64,000 bases of DNA from Virgibacillus ndiopensis (GTDB taxonomy: Bacteria > Bacillota > Bacilli > Bacillales > Amphibacillaceae), in assembly GCF_900187325.1 (NCBI RefSeq), contig NZ_FZMZ01000004.1, positions 558,001 through 622,000 on the forward strand, in the 5' to 3' direction. Positions 42,712-50,454 of the stretch are shown here, piece after piece. The position numbers and the translations under genes are program-made. Each line of letters starts with the position of its first letter. The stretch's first letter is position 1. The notes beneath the pieces were generated by a model. That model searched no databases, was not told the origin of the DNA, and saw nothing but the letters and a program-made list of their open reading frames with translations.

Positions 42712-43812
42712 ATGAATCATACTTATTTCATCACTGGATACCCCGGATTTTTAGCTAGTAGTCTGATTAAACAACTCATCGACGACCACCACACAGATAT
42801 TGAACGTGTTTACTTACTTATTTTACCTAGCCTCCAAGATCAAGCAACGGAAGAAATTACTCGCTTCTCCAAAAAACATAAATTAGATCCTGAATTATTC
42901 AGCCTTGTTACAGGCGACATCACGCAACCAAACTTAGGACTCCAACACGATACGAACCTTGAAATCCAACAATCCGCTACACATGTTTTCCACCTTGCAG
43001 CAATTTACGACCTTGCTGTACCAAAAGACATCGCTTTCAATGTAAACGTATACGGAACCCACCAAGTAAATAACTGGGTAAAAGCATTAAGCAGATTAGA
43101 ACGCTATATTTATTTCAGTACTGCCTATGTATCAGGTACGCGGGAAGGCCGGATTTATGAGCATGAACTTGCTGAAGAGCAAACGTTTAAAAATCATTAT
43201 GAACAAACTAAATTTGAAGCAGAACTTCTAGTTGATGATGTAAAAGATGAAATACCGACTACAATTATTCGTCCTGGAATTGTAAAAGGGAATTCAGTAA
43301 ACGGACAAACAACTAAATTTGATGGAATTTATTTCATGTTGAATTTTTTGGATAATTTATGCTTTCTTCCTGTCATCCCATACCTTGGAGAAGGTGAACC
43401 AGAAGGTAATTTTGTACCAGCAGACTATGTATTACGTGCAACTAGCTATCTAGCAATCAACCCGATTGGCGTGGGTAAAACTTATCATTTAACAGACCCT
43501 AAACCATACCAAATGAGGGAGTTACAGAAAATACTTACAGAAAGCTATTTAGGTAAAACACCAGTAGGTCGCATACCAATTTCAGCAACAAAATTTTCTT
43601 TGTTATTAACACCAATTCGAAAATGGCTGCAAGTTGAAAAAGAGGCAATGGACTATTTCACGATCCACTCTTCCTACGATTGTTCCCAAGCAACAGCCGA
43701 TCTAGAGGATTCAGGCGTAGTTTGTCCCGACTTAAAAGACACAGTTGAATCCATGATAAACTTTTATAGAAAATACAAACATGACAACAAAAAACATATT
43801 ACTATCACATAA
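42712..43812 (+). CDS. SDR family NAD(P)-dependent oxidoreductase (male-sterility/thioester-reductase-like)
   Basis: An extended short-chain dehydrogenase of 366 residues with the NAD-binding motif TGYPGFLASSLIKQL, a TGxxGxxx variant, at residues 9-23. HLAAIYDLAVPKDIAFNVN is the conserved substrate-side loop, STAYVSG and YEQTKFEAE give the Tyr-x3-Lys catalytic pair. This is the NAD_binding_4 type found in fatty acyl-CoA and thioester reductases. The start is ATG 42712 after AATAGGAG; a longer frame to 42652 overlaps the promoter. It is monocistronic. The substrate is not known; an acyl or hydroxyacyl compound is likely from the family. Confidence 0.88.
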   Translation: MNHTYFITGYPGFLASSLIKQLIDDHHTDIERVYLLILPSLQDQATEEITRFSKKHKLDPELFSLVTGDITQPNLGLQHDTNLEIQQSATHVFHLAAIYDLAVPKDIAFNVNVYGTHQVNNWVKALSRLERYIYFSTAYVSGTREGRIYEHELAEEQTFKNHYEQTKFEAELLVDDVKDEIPTTIIRPGIVKGNSVNGQTTKFDGIYFMLNFLDNLCFLPVIPYLGEGEPEGNFVPADYVLRATSYLAINPIGVGKTYHLTDPKPYQMRELQKILTESYLGKTPVGRIPISATKFSLLLTPIRKWLQVEKEAMDYFTIHSSYDCSQATADLEDSGVVCPDLKDTVESMINFYRKYKHDNKKHITIT

Positions 43813-43953
43813 ATGAAGCTAGATAATAACTTTTATAACAGGGTAAATGGTACGATAATAAAGGAAAGATGGGGGATTTCAATCAAACTTACCGACTTCT
43901 GTGAATATTGTACCATTTTCAAATAATTACAACCTTTACCAGTTGATTTATTG

Positions 43954-43959
43954 TATAAT
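43954..43959 (+). promoter_or_regulatory. -10 element of the toxin-like RNA
   Basis: TATAAT at 43954-43959 predicts a transcript start near 43966 (GGGACAGG). No clear -35 is present at 17 bp; TTTACC at 43935-43940 is 13 bp away. Confidence 0.55.
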
Positions 43960-43965
43960 GGTAAG

Positions 43966-44183
43966 GGACAGGTAATGCAGGGTGATCTCCACTGAAGCTG
44001 CATAGGGAAGCTTCTTTAATCGGCGGCTTTAACCCCTAAGAAAGGGGCTGAAAGCAATTGATACCAATTGAAAAAGCAATTGAGTTGATGCTTATGTTTT
44101 CAACGCTTATATTGTTAGTTGTGAACAGCCGAGAAAAAAAGTAATCACCCTGTCGATGGAGTTAATGGGATAATTACTTTTTT
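43966..44183 (+). ncRNA. Type I toxin-like mRNA with sequestered ribosome binding site
   Basis: A predicted RNA of about 218 nt. The ribosome binding site AAGGGG lies in a hairpin: CCCCT (44033-44037) with AGGGG (44043-44047), extended by GCTTT (44026-44030) with AAAGC (44051-44055). CAGGGTGAT (43978-43986) near the 5' end is exactly complementary to ATCACCCTG (44144-44152) near the 3' end. The terminator is AAAAAAGTAAT (44135-44145) with ATTACTTTTTT (44173-44183); it has T-runs on both strands. 5'-3' pairing and a masked site are features of known type I toxin messages such as bsrG and hok. Confidence 0.75.
44058..44144 (+). CDS. Small hydrophobic peptide, holin-like toxin (BsrE/Hol_Tox type)
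   Basis: The peptide has 28 residues, read from TTG 44058, 10 nt after AAGGGG. It starts M-I-P-I-E-K-A-I-E, then the hydrophobic segment LMLMFSTLILLVV (residues 10-22) and a short basic tail NSREKK. The order of a short charged start with Glu-Ala, then L-M-L-M, a membrane helix and a KK end is that of the holin-like toxin family including Bacillus subtilis BsrE. Membrane insertion would depolarise the cell. The stop codon lies inside the terminator stem. The non-ATG start and masked ribosome binding site point to very low translation. A harmless small membrane peptide is the alternative. Confidence 0.75.
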   Translation: MIPIEKAIELMLMFSTLILLVVNSREKK

Positions 44184-44224
44184 CATTCCTTAACAAAGTC
44201 GCCGCACCTTGCGGACAACTGTCC

Positions 44225-44258
44225 GAGTCGCAAGTTCCCCCTTGCGACTCACCTTTTT
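44225..44258 (+). terminator. Strong hairpin downstream of the toxin-like gene
   Basis: GAGTCGCAAG (44225-44234) pairs with CTTGCGACTC (44241-44250) over a 6-nt loop, followed by ACCTTTTTATT. A smaller stem CGGAC (44212-44216) with GTCCG (44221-44225) precedes it. It may be a second terminator or part of an antisense RNA. Confidence 0.6.
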
Positions 44259-44306
44259 ATTGTATTCAAGATTTTCGAAAAAAACAACTAAAAATTTGAA
44301 TACAAT
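44259..44306. repeat. Long inverted repeat in the 44.1-44.5 kb gap
   Basis: ATTGTATTCAA (44259-44269) pairs perfectly with TTGAATACAAT (44296-44306); ATTTT (44271-44275) and AAAAT (44291-44295) extend it. A minus-strand TATAAT lies at 44327-44332. The remainder of the gap up to 44499 is AT-rich and shows nothing else. Confidence 0.6.
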
Positions 44307-44499
44307 TAAATTAAGTAATTATTACTATTATATTGTTCGAACTAATAACTCTATTTCTAACTCTATTATAACTTAATAAAAATTTTATTGTTAGCTTTCA
44401 TTAATATGTACCCGTTTACCGTATATACGAAAACTTAGCAGATTCTAGGGATAGATTCATGGAATGCTTTAACCGTCAAGGATGGACCATTAATAATTT

Positions 44500-45003
44500 C
44501 TATACGTATTCCAATATCCTCTTCCAATCCTCCACTTTTTCATCAAATGTTTTCGTATATCGTCCTGGAATTGGACTAGTTGATGGCATTTTAACAACTT
44601 CAACACCGCTCAATTTGTTAACATCAAATTTCTTGTTAAACGTTTGGAATGATTTCGTTCCGTTACAAGCAATCAGACGAATGTTCGGAAAACGTCCCAA
44701 TAAACCCTCTATATCATTTACCTCTTCATTCTTAATAGCTGAATCCAAACTTCCCTCACGATAACACGAACCAATTGTATCCCACAAAGCAAGTCGATGT
44801 CGTTTAATAAATGCTAGCTTTTCATCATAATTTTCTACCGGAGCCTGGTTAAATACCGTAAAAAGAATATCCCAAAAATGATTTCTGGGATTACCATAGT
44901 ATTCTTGTTTCTCTAGTGACCTAACACTGGGCATTGAACCTAATATTAAGACAATAGGATTTTCTGGTAAAACTGGTGCTAATGAGGTTATTTTTCCCGG
45001 CAT
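44500..45003 (-). CDS. DNA-deoxyinosine glycosylase (UDG superfamily)
   Basis: A base-excision repair enzyme of 167 residues in the uracil-DNA glycosylase superfamily, probably removing hypoxanthine (deaminated adenine) from DNA. The first motif is LILGSMPSVRSLEKQEYYGNP, with Asn in NPRNHFWDIL. The middle part IACNGTKSFQTF and the last motif MPSTSPIPGRY, with the S-T/P-x-P pattern of the DNA-binding loop, follow. The length fits the hypoxanthine-DNA glycosylase family. The start is ATG after AGAAAGAAGGGTC. It lies within 5 kb of nfo and an Fpg/Nei glycosylase. Confidence 0.88.
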   Translation of the reverse strand: MPGKITSLAPVLPENPIVLILGSMPSVRSLEKQEYYGNPRNHFWDILFTVFNQAPVENYDEKLAFIKRHRLALWDTIGSCYREGSLDSAIKNEEVNDIEGLLGRFPNIRLIACNGTKSFQTFNKKFDVNKLSGVEVVKMPSTSPIPGRYTKTFDEKVEDWKRILEYV

Positions 45004-45194
45004 TGCTAGACCCTTCTTTCATCTTATTTTAATTTGTTACAACTTATCAATTGTACGTAGAATGATAGTAAACTATTTATTACTGACAATAAAATTCCAA
45101 GGTAAACTATATTTTGAATAATATTAGCAAACACCCATTATAACGATGAAATAGCTCTTTAACTTCAATATCGGCCAGCTCCCTTATTATTGAT

Positions 45195-45419
45195 TTATTT
45201 ATCTTTATCGCGATCCCGTTCCTCTAGATATTTCTCAAACCCTATTTGTACTTTATCTTTTATTTTGATAGATTTATGAATTTCACTTAGTAAAAATAAT
45301 CCTCTAAACAGGCACCCTACGACGATTCCAAAGGTTAAAACACCTCCAAGAATTGGTCCTAACATTAATAATATGTACCCTAAAATAGCACTTAAAATAA
45401 TTGATATAAATAAATACAT
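45195..45419 (-). CDS. Small membrane protein, unknown function
   Basis: The start is ATG 45417-45419, 6 nt after GGGGG; an ATG four codons earlier overlaps that site. The 74 residues begin with a hydrophobic segment MYLFISIILSAILGYILLML and a second one (~25-45, VLTFGIVVGCLFRGLFLL), followed by a highly charged tail with EERDRDKDK. The family is not recognised. Two short membrane proteins lie next to each other here on the minus strand. Confidence 0.6.
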   Translation of the reverse strand: MYLFISIILSAILGYILLMLGPILGGVLTFGIVVGCLFRGLFLLSEIHKSIKIKDKVQIGFEKYLEERDRDKDK

Positions 45420-45474
45420 GGAAACCCCCATATGTCTTCTACTAAATATCTAGATAGCTTCATATTTTATAAAA

Positions 45475-45663
45475 CTACCTTTTTTGTCTATTAATTAAGA
45501 ATATCCCCCACCAAGCAAGTAAATATATATAACAAACGGTGATGAAAATAGCCCATAGATCACCCTGTTGCAGTTGGGGAAAGATATACTCGAACTCATT
45601 TAGTCCCTCGGTTCTCCCTATGCAATATAATAGGGTCATAATCGGCACAAGTAACGATAACAT
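45475..45663 (-). CDS. Small membrane protein, unknown function (weak start)
   Basis: A frame of 62 residues with two hydrophobic segments (MLSLLVPIMTLLYCIG and LWAIFITVCYIYLLAWWGIF) and a basic end NRQKR, a topology that looks real. There is, however, no convincing ribosome binding site: GGTGG lies 14 nt before the ATG. It precedes the other small membrane protein gene by 55 bp on the same strand. It may be a true small gene or a relic. Confidence 0.4.
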   Translation of the reverse strand: MLSLLVPIMTLLYCIGRTEGLNEFEYIFPQLQQGDLWAIFITVCYIYLLAWWGIFLINRQKR

Positions 45664-46018
45664 TTTTACTTAGAAAATAACCACCAAAATTAATAACTTG
45701 TTTCACCTTTTAAGTATAATCCATAATTTAAAAACATAGATAATACAACTAATTTCTACAAAAAGAACAAATATCCTGCTTCTTATGTCGATTCTCATGT
45801 GTCAATTACTTTTTACATAAATAAATAAAAGACTCCTGCTGTGGCAAAGCAAAAGTCTCTTCCTTTCAAAAAAACAATCCTAATTACATGAGGCATGCGT
45901 TATTTGACAGCATTATTTTCAGGGACTTTAACCAAAAATTAAATTAGTTTAATTTTTTCACCTTTTCGAATATTTACGTCTCATAATTTGTTATGATTAG
46001 TATGTTGGGAGTGAGAAT
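45664..46018. other. Noncoding gap
   Basis: No coding frame is supported. A loose hairpin AAGACT/AGTCTT with an inner GC/GC pair lies at 45830-45860 and might act as a terminator. The promoter of the transporter at 46019 should lie at its right end (TTATGATTAGTATGTT region), but I see no clear -35. Confidence 0.4.
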
Positions 46019-46975
46019 ATGAAAGCAACTCTAATTGGTATTTTGGCCGCAGTATTTTTTTCGGTAACATTTATTTTAAACCGTGCGATGGAACTCGAAG
46101 GTGGTAGCTGGGTGTGGAGTGCCTCATTGCGATTCATGTTCATGCTACCAATCTTGCTAATCATCGTCGGTTACCAGAAAAATGTAAGACCTGTTCTGGA
46201 TCATATTAAAAAACAACCGCTTCCGTGGATCACCTGGAGTACCATTGGTTTCGGTTTATTTTATGCACCGTTAACATTTGCAACCATTTATGGACCAGGT
46301 TGGCTTGTCGCAGCTACATTTCAAATAACTATTATTGCTGGTTCACTGCTCGTTCCACTTTTAAACAATGAACGCAAACAGCGAATTCCAATCCAAAGTA
46401 TTTTTATATCGTTAGTCATTTTGGCTGGGATATTCGTAATGCAAATGGAACACGCAACAGCAGTACCAATAATGAGTGTCGTCCTATCTGTCATTCCAGT
46501 AATCATTTCTGCATTTTCGTATCCGCTCGGAAACCGGAAAATGATGCAGCTTGTAAATGGTGATCTGAACACTTTTCAACGCATTCTTGGTATGACTATT
46601 GCAAGTATGCCATTTTGGATTATACTTTCTATTTATGGAATAGTTGCCCATGGTGGACCTAGTTCAAGTCAATTATTACAAACATTCCTAGTAGCAATAT
46701 CTTCAGGAATTATTGCAACCGTATTATTTTTCTATGCTACAGAACTTGTTAATCATGATAATCATAAACTTGCTGCAGTGGAGGCGACTCAATCAGGAGA
46801 AGTTATATTTGCCCTATTCGGTGAATTGTTGGTCTTAAGCGTACCAATGCCTAGTACAGTATCGTTTGTCGGTATGTCCTTAGTTGTTGTGGGGATGATT
46901 TTACATAGTGTAGTATCAACCCTTGGGAAGCGAAAAAAAACACTTGTTTATAAAAATGCCTCAGGTAATGAATAA
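46019..46975 (+). CDS. DMT-type transporter (multidrug resistance efflux family, EmrE-like fold)
   Basis: A membrane protein of 318 residues with ten helices in two five-helix halves, of the drug/metabolite transporter superfamily. N-terminal MKATLIGILAAVFFSVTFIL has NRAMELEGGSWVWSASLRF right after it. This matches proteins named 'multidrug resistance efflux transporter family' in Bacillaceae. AAVEATQSGEVIFALFGELL near the C terminus is the EamA-like conserved part. The start is ATG after GGGAGTGAGAAT. It has no linked regulator and its substrate is unknown. Confidence 0.88.
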   Translation: MKATLIGILAAVFFSVTFILNRAMELEGGSWVWSASLRFMFMLPILLIIVGYQKNVRPVLDHIKKQPLPWITWSTIGFGLFYAPLTFATIYGPGWLVAATFQITIIAGSLLVPLLNNERKQRIPIQSIFISLVILAGIFVMQMEHATAVPIMSVVLSVIPVIISAFSYPLGNRKMMQLVNGDLNTFQRILGMTIASMPFWIILSIYGIVAHGGPSSSQLLQTFLVAISSGIIATVLFFYATELVNHDNHKLAAVEATQSGEVIFALFGELLVLSVPMPSTVSFVGMSLVVVGMILHSVVSTLGKRKKTLVYKNASGNE

Positions 46976-47023
46976 AGGAATTTTTATATTTACTGCGAAA
47001 TTTATAAGGATAATCATAACTAG

Positions 47024-47471
47024 ATGGATAAGACTATTAAAGTAAATTGTATTCCACAAGAATTCTTTATGGCATGTGCAAAATTACAAGTTGCAGAAAA
47101 ATATATAGCTAGCTAGCAATCTCGCAACAATCGCTTGGGTATATGTTGATCTAAATTCCACTCCTTATGCAATTTGTGATGGTGAAACGATTGTAGGTGT
47201 AGCTGCAGTTGAACACGTTCCAGACAATGATCCTGAGTATAAACACTGGATTCCGCGGTTCATGATTCAGGACAAGTTCCAAGGAAACAGCAATGGTAAA
47301 AAGGCAATGCATAAGCTGATAGAAATGATTTCAGAGCATGACGACTTCGACCGTGTGCGCTTATCTGTAGTACCTGAGAACGAAGGTGCGATTACATTTT
47401 ATAAGAATGTTGGGTTCGTATTAACGGATGAATTTTTAGAAGGCGAGCGTGCGATGGAGTGGTTTTGTTAA
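47024..47471 (+). pseudogene. GNAT family acetyltransferase, broken by a 4-bp tandem duplication
   Basis: The first 30 codons from ATG 47024 end at TAG 47114 right after IAS. Reading on in the frame that starts at 47118 gives NLATIAWVYVDLNSTPYAIC, then GETIVGVAAVEHV and so on to the TAA at 47469-47471, ending RAMEWFC. The join is GCTAGCTAGC, in which one TAGC unit is duplicated; removing it restores one open frame of about 147 codons. The acetyl-CoA loop is QGNSNGKKAMHKL where QGxGxG is expected, so it may already be degenerate. The fragment from 47262 alone lacks the N-terminal domain. Confidence 0.8.
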
Positions 47472-47506
47472 TCCAAATAAACTTTAGTAAAAAGGAATAA
47501 TAAGGG

Positions 47507-47538
47507 AAAACTACCACCAACAGAATTGAGGTAGTTTT
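47507..47538 (+). terminator. Hairpin between the GNAT relic and the next frame
   Basis: AAAACTACC (47507-47515) pairs with GGTAGTTTT (47530-47538), followed by TT and at once ATG 47541. It looks like a terminator, yet the next frame's only ribosome binding site (GAGGTAG) is inside its right arm. Confidence 0.65.
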
Positions 47539-47540
47539 TT

Positions 47541-47935
47541 ATGTTAAGAGGAATATGTTTATTACTCATAATCTCTTTATTAAATATTAATATGGTTTCC
47601 GCTAATAACGATACTCCTCCCCCGCTCGAAAAGTTTTATTCCGACTTTGGATTCAAGCATGTAGAAGAAGCACTAAATACTTGTGCAAGTCATTTTAATA
47701 AAGAGCTAAAATTACCCTATAAGTTGCCACAGCTAAGTTTTACGCATCAATTAGGAAAATGCGATAAGAAGAATAACGTTTTTGAAGTTATGTTTATCAA
47801 TGAAGATTCACCAAGAATACATTATAAGGTCAGGGTCCGTCCAGTTGAACATAAGGTTTCTTTTTAGGGACATGTTCATAGATAAGCAATATGAATTGGA
47901 TAATTGCCTAAAAATGTTGTATATAACTTCACCTG
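47541..47935 (+). pseudogene. Secreted protein relic, frameshifted and 3'-truncated
   Basis: From ATG 47541 a signal peptide (MLRGICLLLIISLLNINMVSA) leads into a mature part with FYSDFGFKHVEEALNTCASHF, and the frame stops at TAG 47865-47867 after HKVSF. Removing one T from the run at 47861-47865 continues it as RDMFIDKQYELDNCLKMLYI and further, until it runs into the end of nfo. Small secreted Bacillus proteins with this layout usually go on for another ~30 residues, but I cannot name the family with certainty. Possible as a shortened 108-residue protein, but relic is the better reading. Confidence 0.55.
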
Positions 47936-48765
47936 CCCCACTTTTCATGCAATTGCTGTATCTCTTCATTATGTGGAACTTCCTCTTTTGGTGTTTCCAA
48001 TATAAACGGAATATTCGCTAGTTGTGGTGATTTAATTAATTGATCAAATTGCTTTTCTGATATATATCCATGGCCAAAAATGTTAGCATGGCGATCTTTT
48101 CCTGAGCCAGGTTCATACTTTGAATTATTAAAATGTATTACTTCCAAATGATCAAAAAATCCGAGCTCAATTCCTCTTCCCAACACGTCATTCCAGTTTT
48201 CCCCATCCCAAAGCCCACTTGCAAAAGCATGGCATGTATCTAAACAGAACCCAATTTTTTCAGATTGATCACATAGGTTACGAACCTGGGCAAGCTCCTC
48301 TAACGTAGTTCCAATCGATCCGGGTATTCCAGCATTGTTCTCAAGAAGTATTTTACAATTACCTTTCCATTGGCTAAGGACCTCATTAAGCATTTCAATC
48401 ATTAATTGATAACTTGCAAGTCGATCATCATTGCTGATTAATTTACCAAAATGGACGACAGCACCGATTGAACCACATGCATCGGTTATTTCCAAATCAT
48501 TTAATAAAGACTCAATAATTTTATTCCTTTTGTTTTCGTCCCTTGGCGTTAAACTCGTTGGATAGGGTGTATGTGTTACAGATTCAATGGCATTTTCTGT
48601 ACAAAACCTTTTGCATAATGCAGAATCCTCCTTGTTGAATTCCTTTATAGATAAACTTCTAGGATTCTTGGGGAAATATTGAAAAGCAGATGCATTTAGT
48701 GCTGCTGCTTGTTTTGCGGCACCTAAGTAGCCTTCCCTTATAGAAATATGACAACCAAATTTCAT
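47929..48765 (-). CDS. nfo: Endonuclease IV (AP endonuclease)
   Basis: This zinc-dependent endonuclease cuts DNA at abasic sites in base-excision repair. The 278 residues start at ATG 48763-48765, 6 nt after AAAGGTG; the ATG three codons earlier is too close to that site. The TIM barrel begins MKFGCHISIREGYLGAAKQ. Metal-binding segments follow: VVHFGKLIS, ILLENNAG, FCLDTCHAFASG, VIHFNNSKYEPGSGKDRHANI and FILETPKEE. The gene starts 18 bp after the Fpg/Nei gene, forming a two-gene repair operon. Confidence 0.95.
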   Translation of the reverse strand: MKFGCHISIREGYLGAAKQAAALNASAFQYFPKNPRSLSIKEFNKEDSALCKRFCTENAIESVTHTPYPTSLTPRDENKRNKIIESLLNDLEITDACGSIGAVVHFGKLISNDDRLASYQLMIEMLNEVLSQWKGNCKILLENNAGIPGSIGTTLEELAQVRNLCDQSEKIGFCLDTCHAFASGLWDGENWNDVLGRGIELGFFDHLEVIHFNNSKYEPGSGKDRHANIFGHGYISEKQFDQLIKSPQLANIPFILETPKEEVPHNEEIQQLHEKWGR

Positions 48766-48783
48766 AACATTCACCTTTCAACA

Positions 48784-49593
48784 TCAAGTCTGACAACCTT
48801 TACAAAAGAATGTTTTACGGGATGAAATTTCTTCTTTAACTATTAATGCACCACATCGTTTACATGTCTCCCCTGCTCGATTATAGACATACGTATTCGC
48901 TTCATAGCCACCTGTTTTCGTATCTCCTTTAAATAAAGGCTGATCCATATAACCACCATATTGGATCCCCTGCTGCAGGATAAAACGAATGGATTGATAT
49001 AATTGTGTCTGTTCAATTCTTTCAAGCTCATTCATATTTCGTTCCGGTGATAGTTTTGCGTGCCACGCAATTTCATCGGAATAACGATTTCCAATTCCCG
49101 ATAAGAATTCCTGATTGACAAGCGTAGTTTTAATCATACCTCTTCTATTTTCAATAAGGGCAAAAAAGGAATCGAGTGAAAAGTTTACACTAAGTGGTTC
49201 TGGGCCTAAATTCTCCAACTCTTTCTTCACCCCTTCCTTTGAAATAAGATGGAGGTATCCTAATCTTAGACCAATAAAGTAAAGGTTCTGACCTCCAAAA
49301 GATAATTGTATTTGAACAGTACGATCCGGCTTATCCTCGTCTGTCCCGTAATACATCCACCCACCTAACATGAGATGTAAAAGCAACACATAGCCATTAT
49401 CAAGACGAAATAGTAAATACTTAGCCTTTCTGCTGATAGATCCAACTTTCTGATCTTTTACCTTATTTACAAATTCCTCAACCTTTACATTAATTGATTT
49501 TTCTCGATTCACCATTACATTGGTTATTTTATTTCCACTAATCCTTTGATTCAATAAGATTTTATAGTTCTCCATTTCCGGTAATTCTGGCAT
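48784..49593 (-). CDS. Fpg/Nei family DNA glycosylase
   Basis: This bifunctional glycosylase/AP lyase for oxidised bases has 269 residues. The catalytic Pro2-Glu3 pair is in MPELPEMENYK. Lys54-55 region SISRKAKYLLF carries the beta-hairpin lysine. The H2TH motif is LVNQEFLSGIGNRYSDEIAWHA, and the C-terminal zinc finger has four cysteines: CKRCGALIVKEE and FFCKGC. PEM replaces the more usual PEV. It is one of several Fpg/Nei paralogues found in Bacillaceae outside the polA-mutM locus, so I give no symbol. It starts the operon with nfo. Confidence 0.93.
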   Translation of the reverse strand: MPELPEMENYKILLNQRISGNKITNVMVNREKSINVKVEEFVNKVKDQKVGSISRKAKYLLFRLDNGYVLLLHLMLGGWMYYGTDEDKPDRTVQIQLSFGGQNLYFIGLRLGYLHLISKEGVKKELENLGPEPLSVNFSLDSFFALIENRRGMIKTTLVNQEFLSGIGNRYSDEIAWHAKLSPERNMNELERIEQTQLYQSIRFILQQGIQYGGYMDQPLFKGDTKTGGYEANTYVYNRAGETCKRCGALIVKEEISSRKTFFCKGCQT

Positions 49594-49657
49594 TTTTAAT
49601 CCTCCACCTAAAAAGCTGATACTCTATTTTCCCCTAATTTGTACAAAATAATATAGA

Positions 49658-49691
49658 AAAAGCTTAGGTAACTATGATTACCTAAGCTTTT
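49658..49691. terminator. Terminator after carbonic anhydrase
   Basis: AAAAGCTTAGGTAA (49658-49671) pairs with TTACCTAAGCTTTT (49678-49691), 14 bp, 6-nt loop. On the minus strand it is followed by TTCTATATT. Confidence 0.9.
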
Positions 49692-49725
49692 GTGAATATA
49701 TTTGTTTTTTTAATATTAGTTTAAC

Positions 49726-50283
49726 TTAATAGCCTTTCTCAACAAGATCCAATTTACCTGTATCAGGATTGATTACTAGTCCATGAACAGGTACATCCTG
49801 TGGTAATAAAGGATGATTACGTATCGTTGCTACGCTATGTTTTACACTATCCTCCACAGAATCAATGCCTTGCAAAAACTCTTCAAAATTAACCCCAGAG
49901 TATTGTAACGTATCAAGATTCTCTTGCGTAATTCCTCGTCCTCTTGCTTTCTCTAAAACCTTTTCTACTTGTAAACCAGCCATACCACAATCATGATGGC
50001 CTACAACACAAACTTCTTGCGCTTGAAGCTCATAAACAGCAACAAGAATACTTCTCATGATACTTCCAAATGGATGTGACACGAGCGCACCAGCATTTTT
50101 CACAATTTTAACATCACCATTACCTACATTCATCGATTTTGGCAGCAGTTCAACTAAACGCGTGTCCATACATGAAAGAATAACAAGCTTTTTATTTGGT
50201 AATTTACCTTTTTGGTATTTTTCATATTCCTTATTTTCTACAAACTTTTCATTATATGCTAAAATTTCATCTAGTAGTTTCAT
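49726..50283 (-). CDS. Beta-class carbonic anhydrase
   Basis: The enzyme of 185 residues interconverts CO2 and bicarbonate. The start is ATG 50281-50283 after AAGGAGG; the longer frame from 50310 would begin before that site. Zinc ligands are Cys and Asp in LVILSCMDTRLVELLP and His and Cys in VCVVGHHDCGMAGL. This is the small type-II-like form similar to Bacillus YtiB. NAGALVSHPFGSIMRSILVA is the conserved active-site helix. It is a single gene with its own terminator; the physiological need is bicarbonate for carboxylases. Confidence 0.94.
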   Translation of the reverse strand: MKLLDEILAYNEKFVENKEYEKYQKGKLPNKKLVILSCMDTRLVELLPKSMNVGNGDVKIVKNAGALVSHPFGSIMRSILVAVYELQAQEVCVVGHHDCGMAGLQVEKVLEKARGRGITQENLDTLQYSGVNFEEFLQGIDSVEDSVKHSVATIRNHPLLPQDVPVHGLVINPDTGKLDLVEKGY

Positions 50284-50454
50284 AAAATCCTCCTTCATGT
50301 TTCTTTCCATAATTCAATTCTACTTGATTTCCAAATAAAATGAAATATATTATCTAGCTTATTTCTTTGTCTAGTTTTGTAATGTTTTGACTTCATTTGT
50401 AGAATCTATTGAATTTTTATTAAAAAATAGTCATAATAAGTTTCGTTGTGTGTG

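Noticed and set aside
44058-44144. Leader peptide of an attenuator for a downstream gene
   Set aside because: The next gene is on the opposite strand and a strong terminator follows at once, so there is nothing to attenuate.
47782-48021. 79-residue frame as a separate gene
   Set aside because: It is the other frame of the broken secreted-protein gene and then the antisense of nfo.
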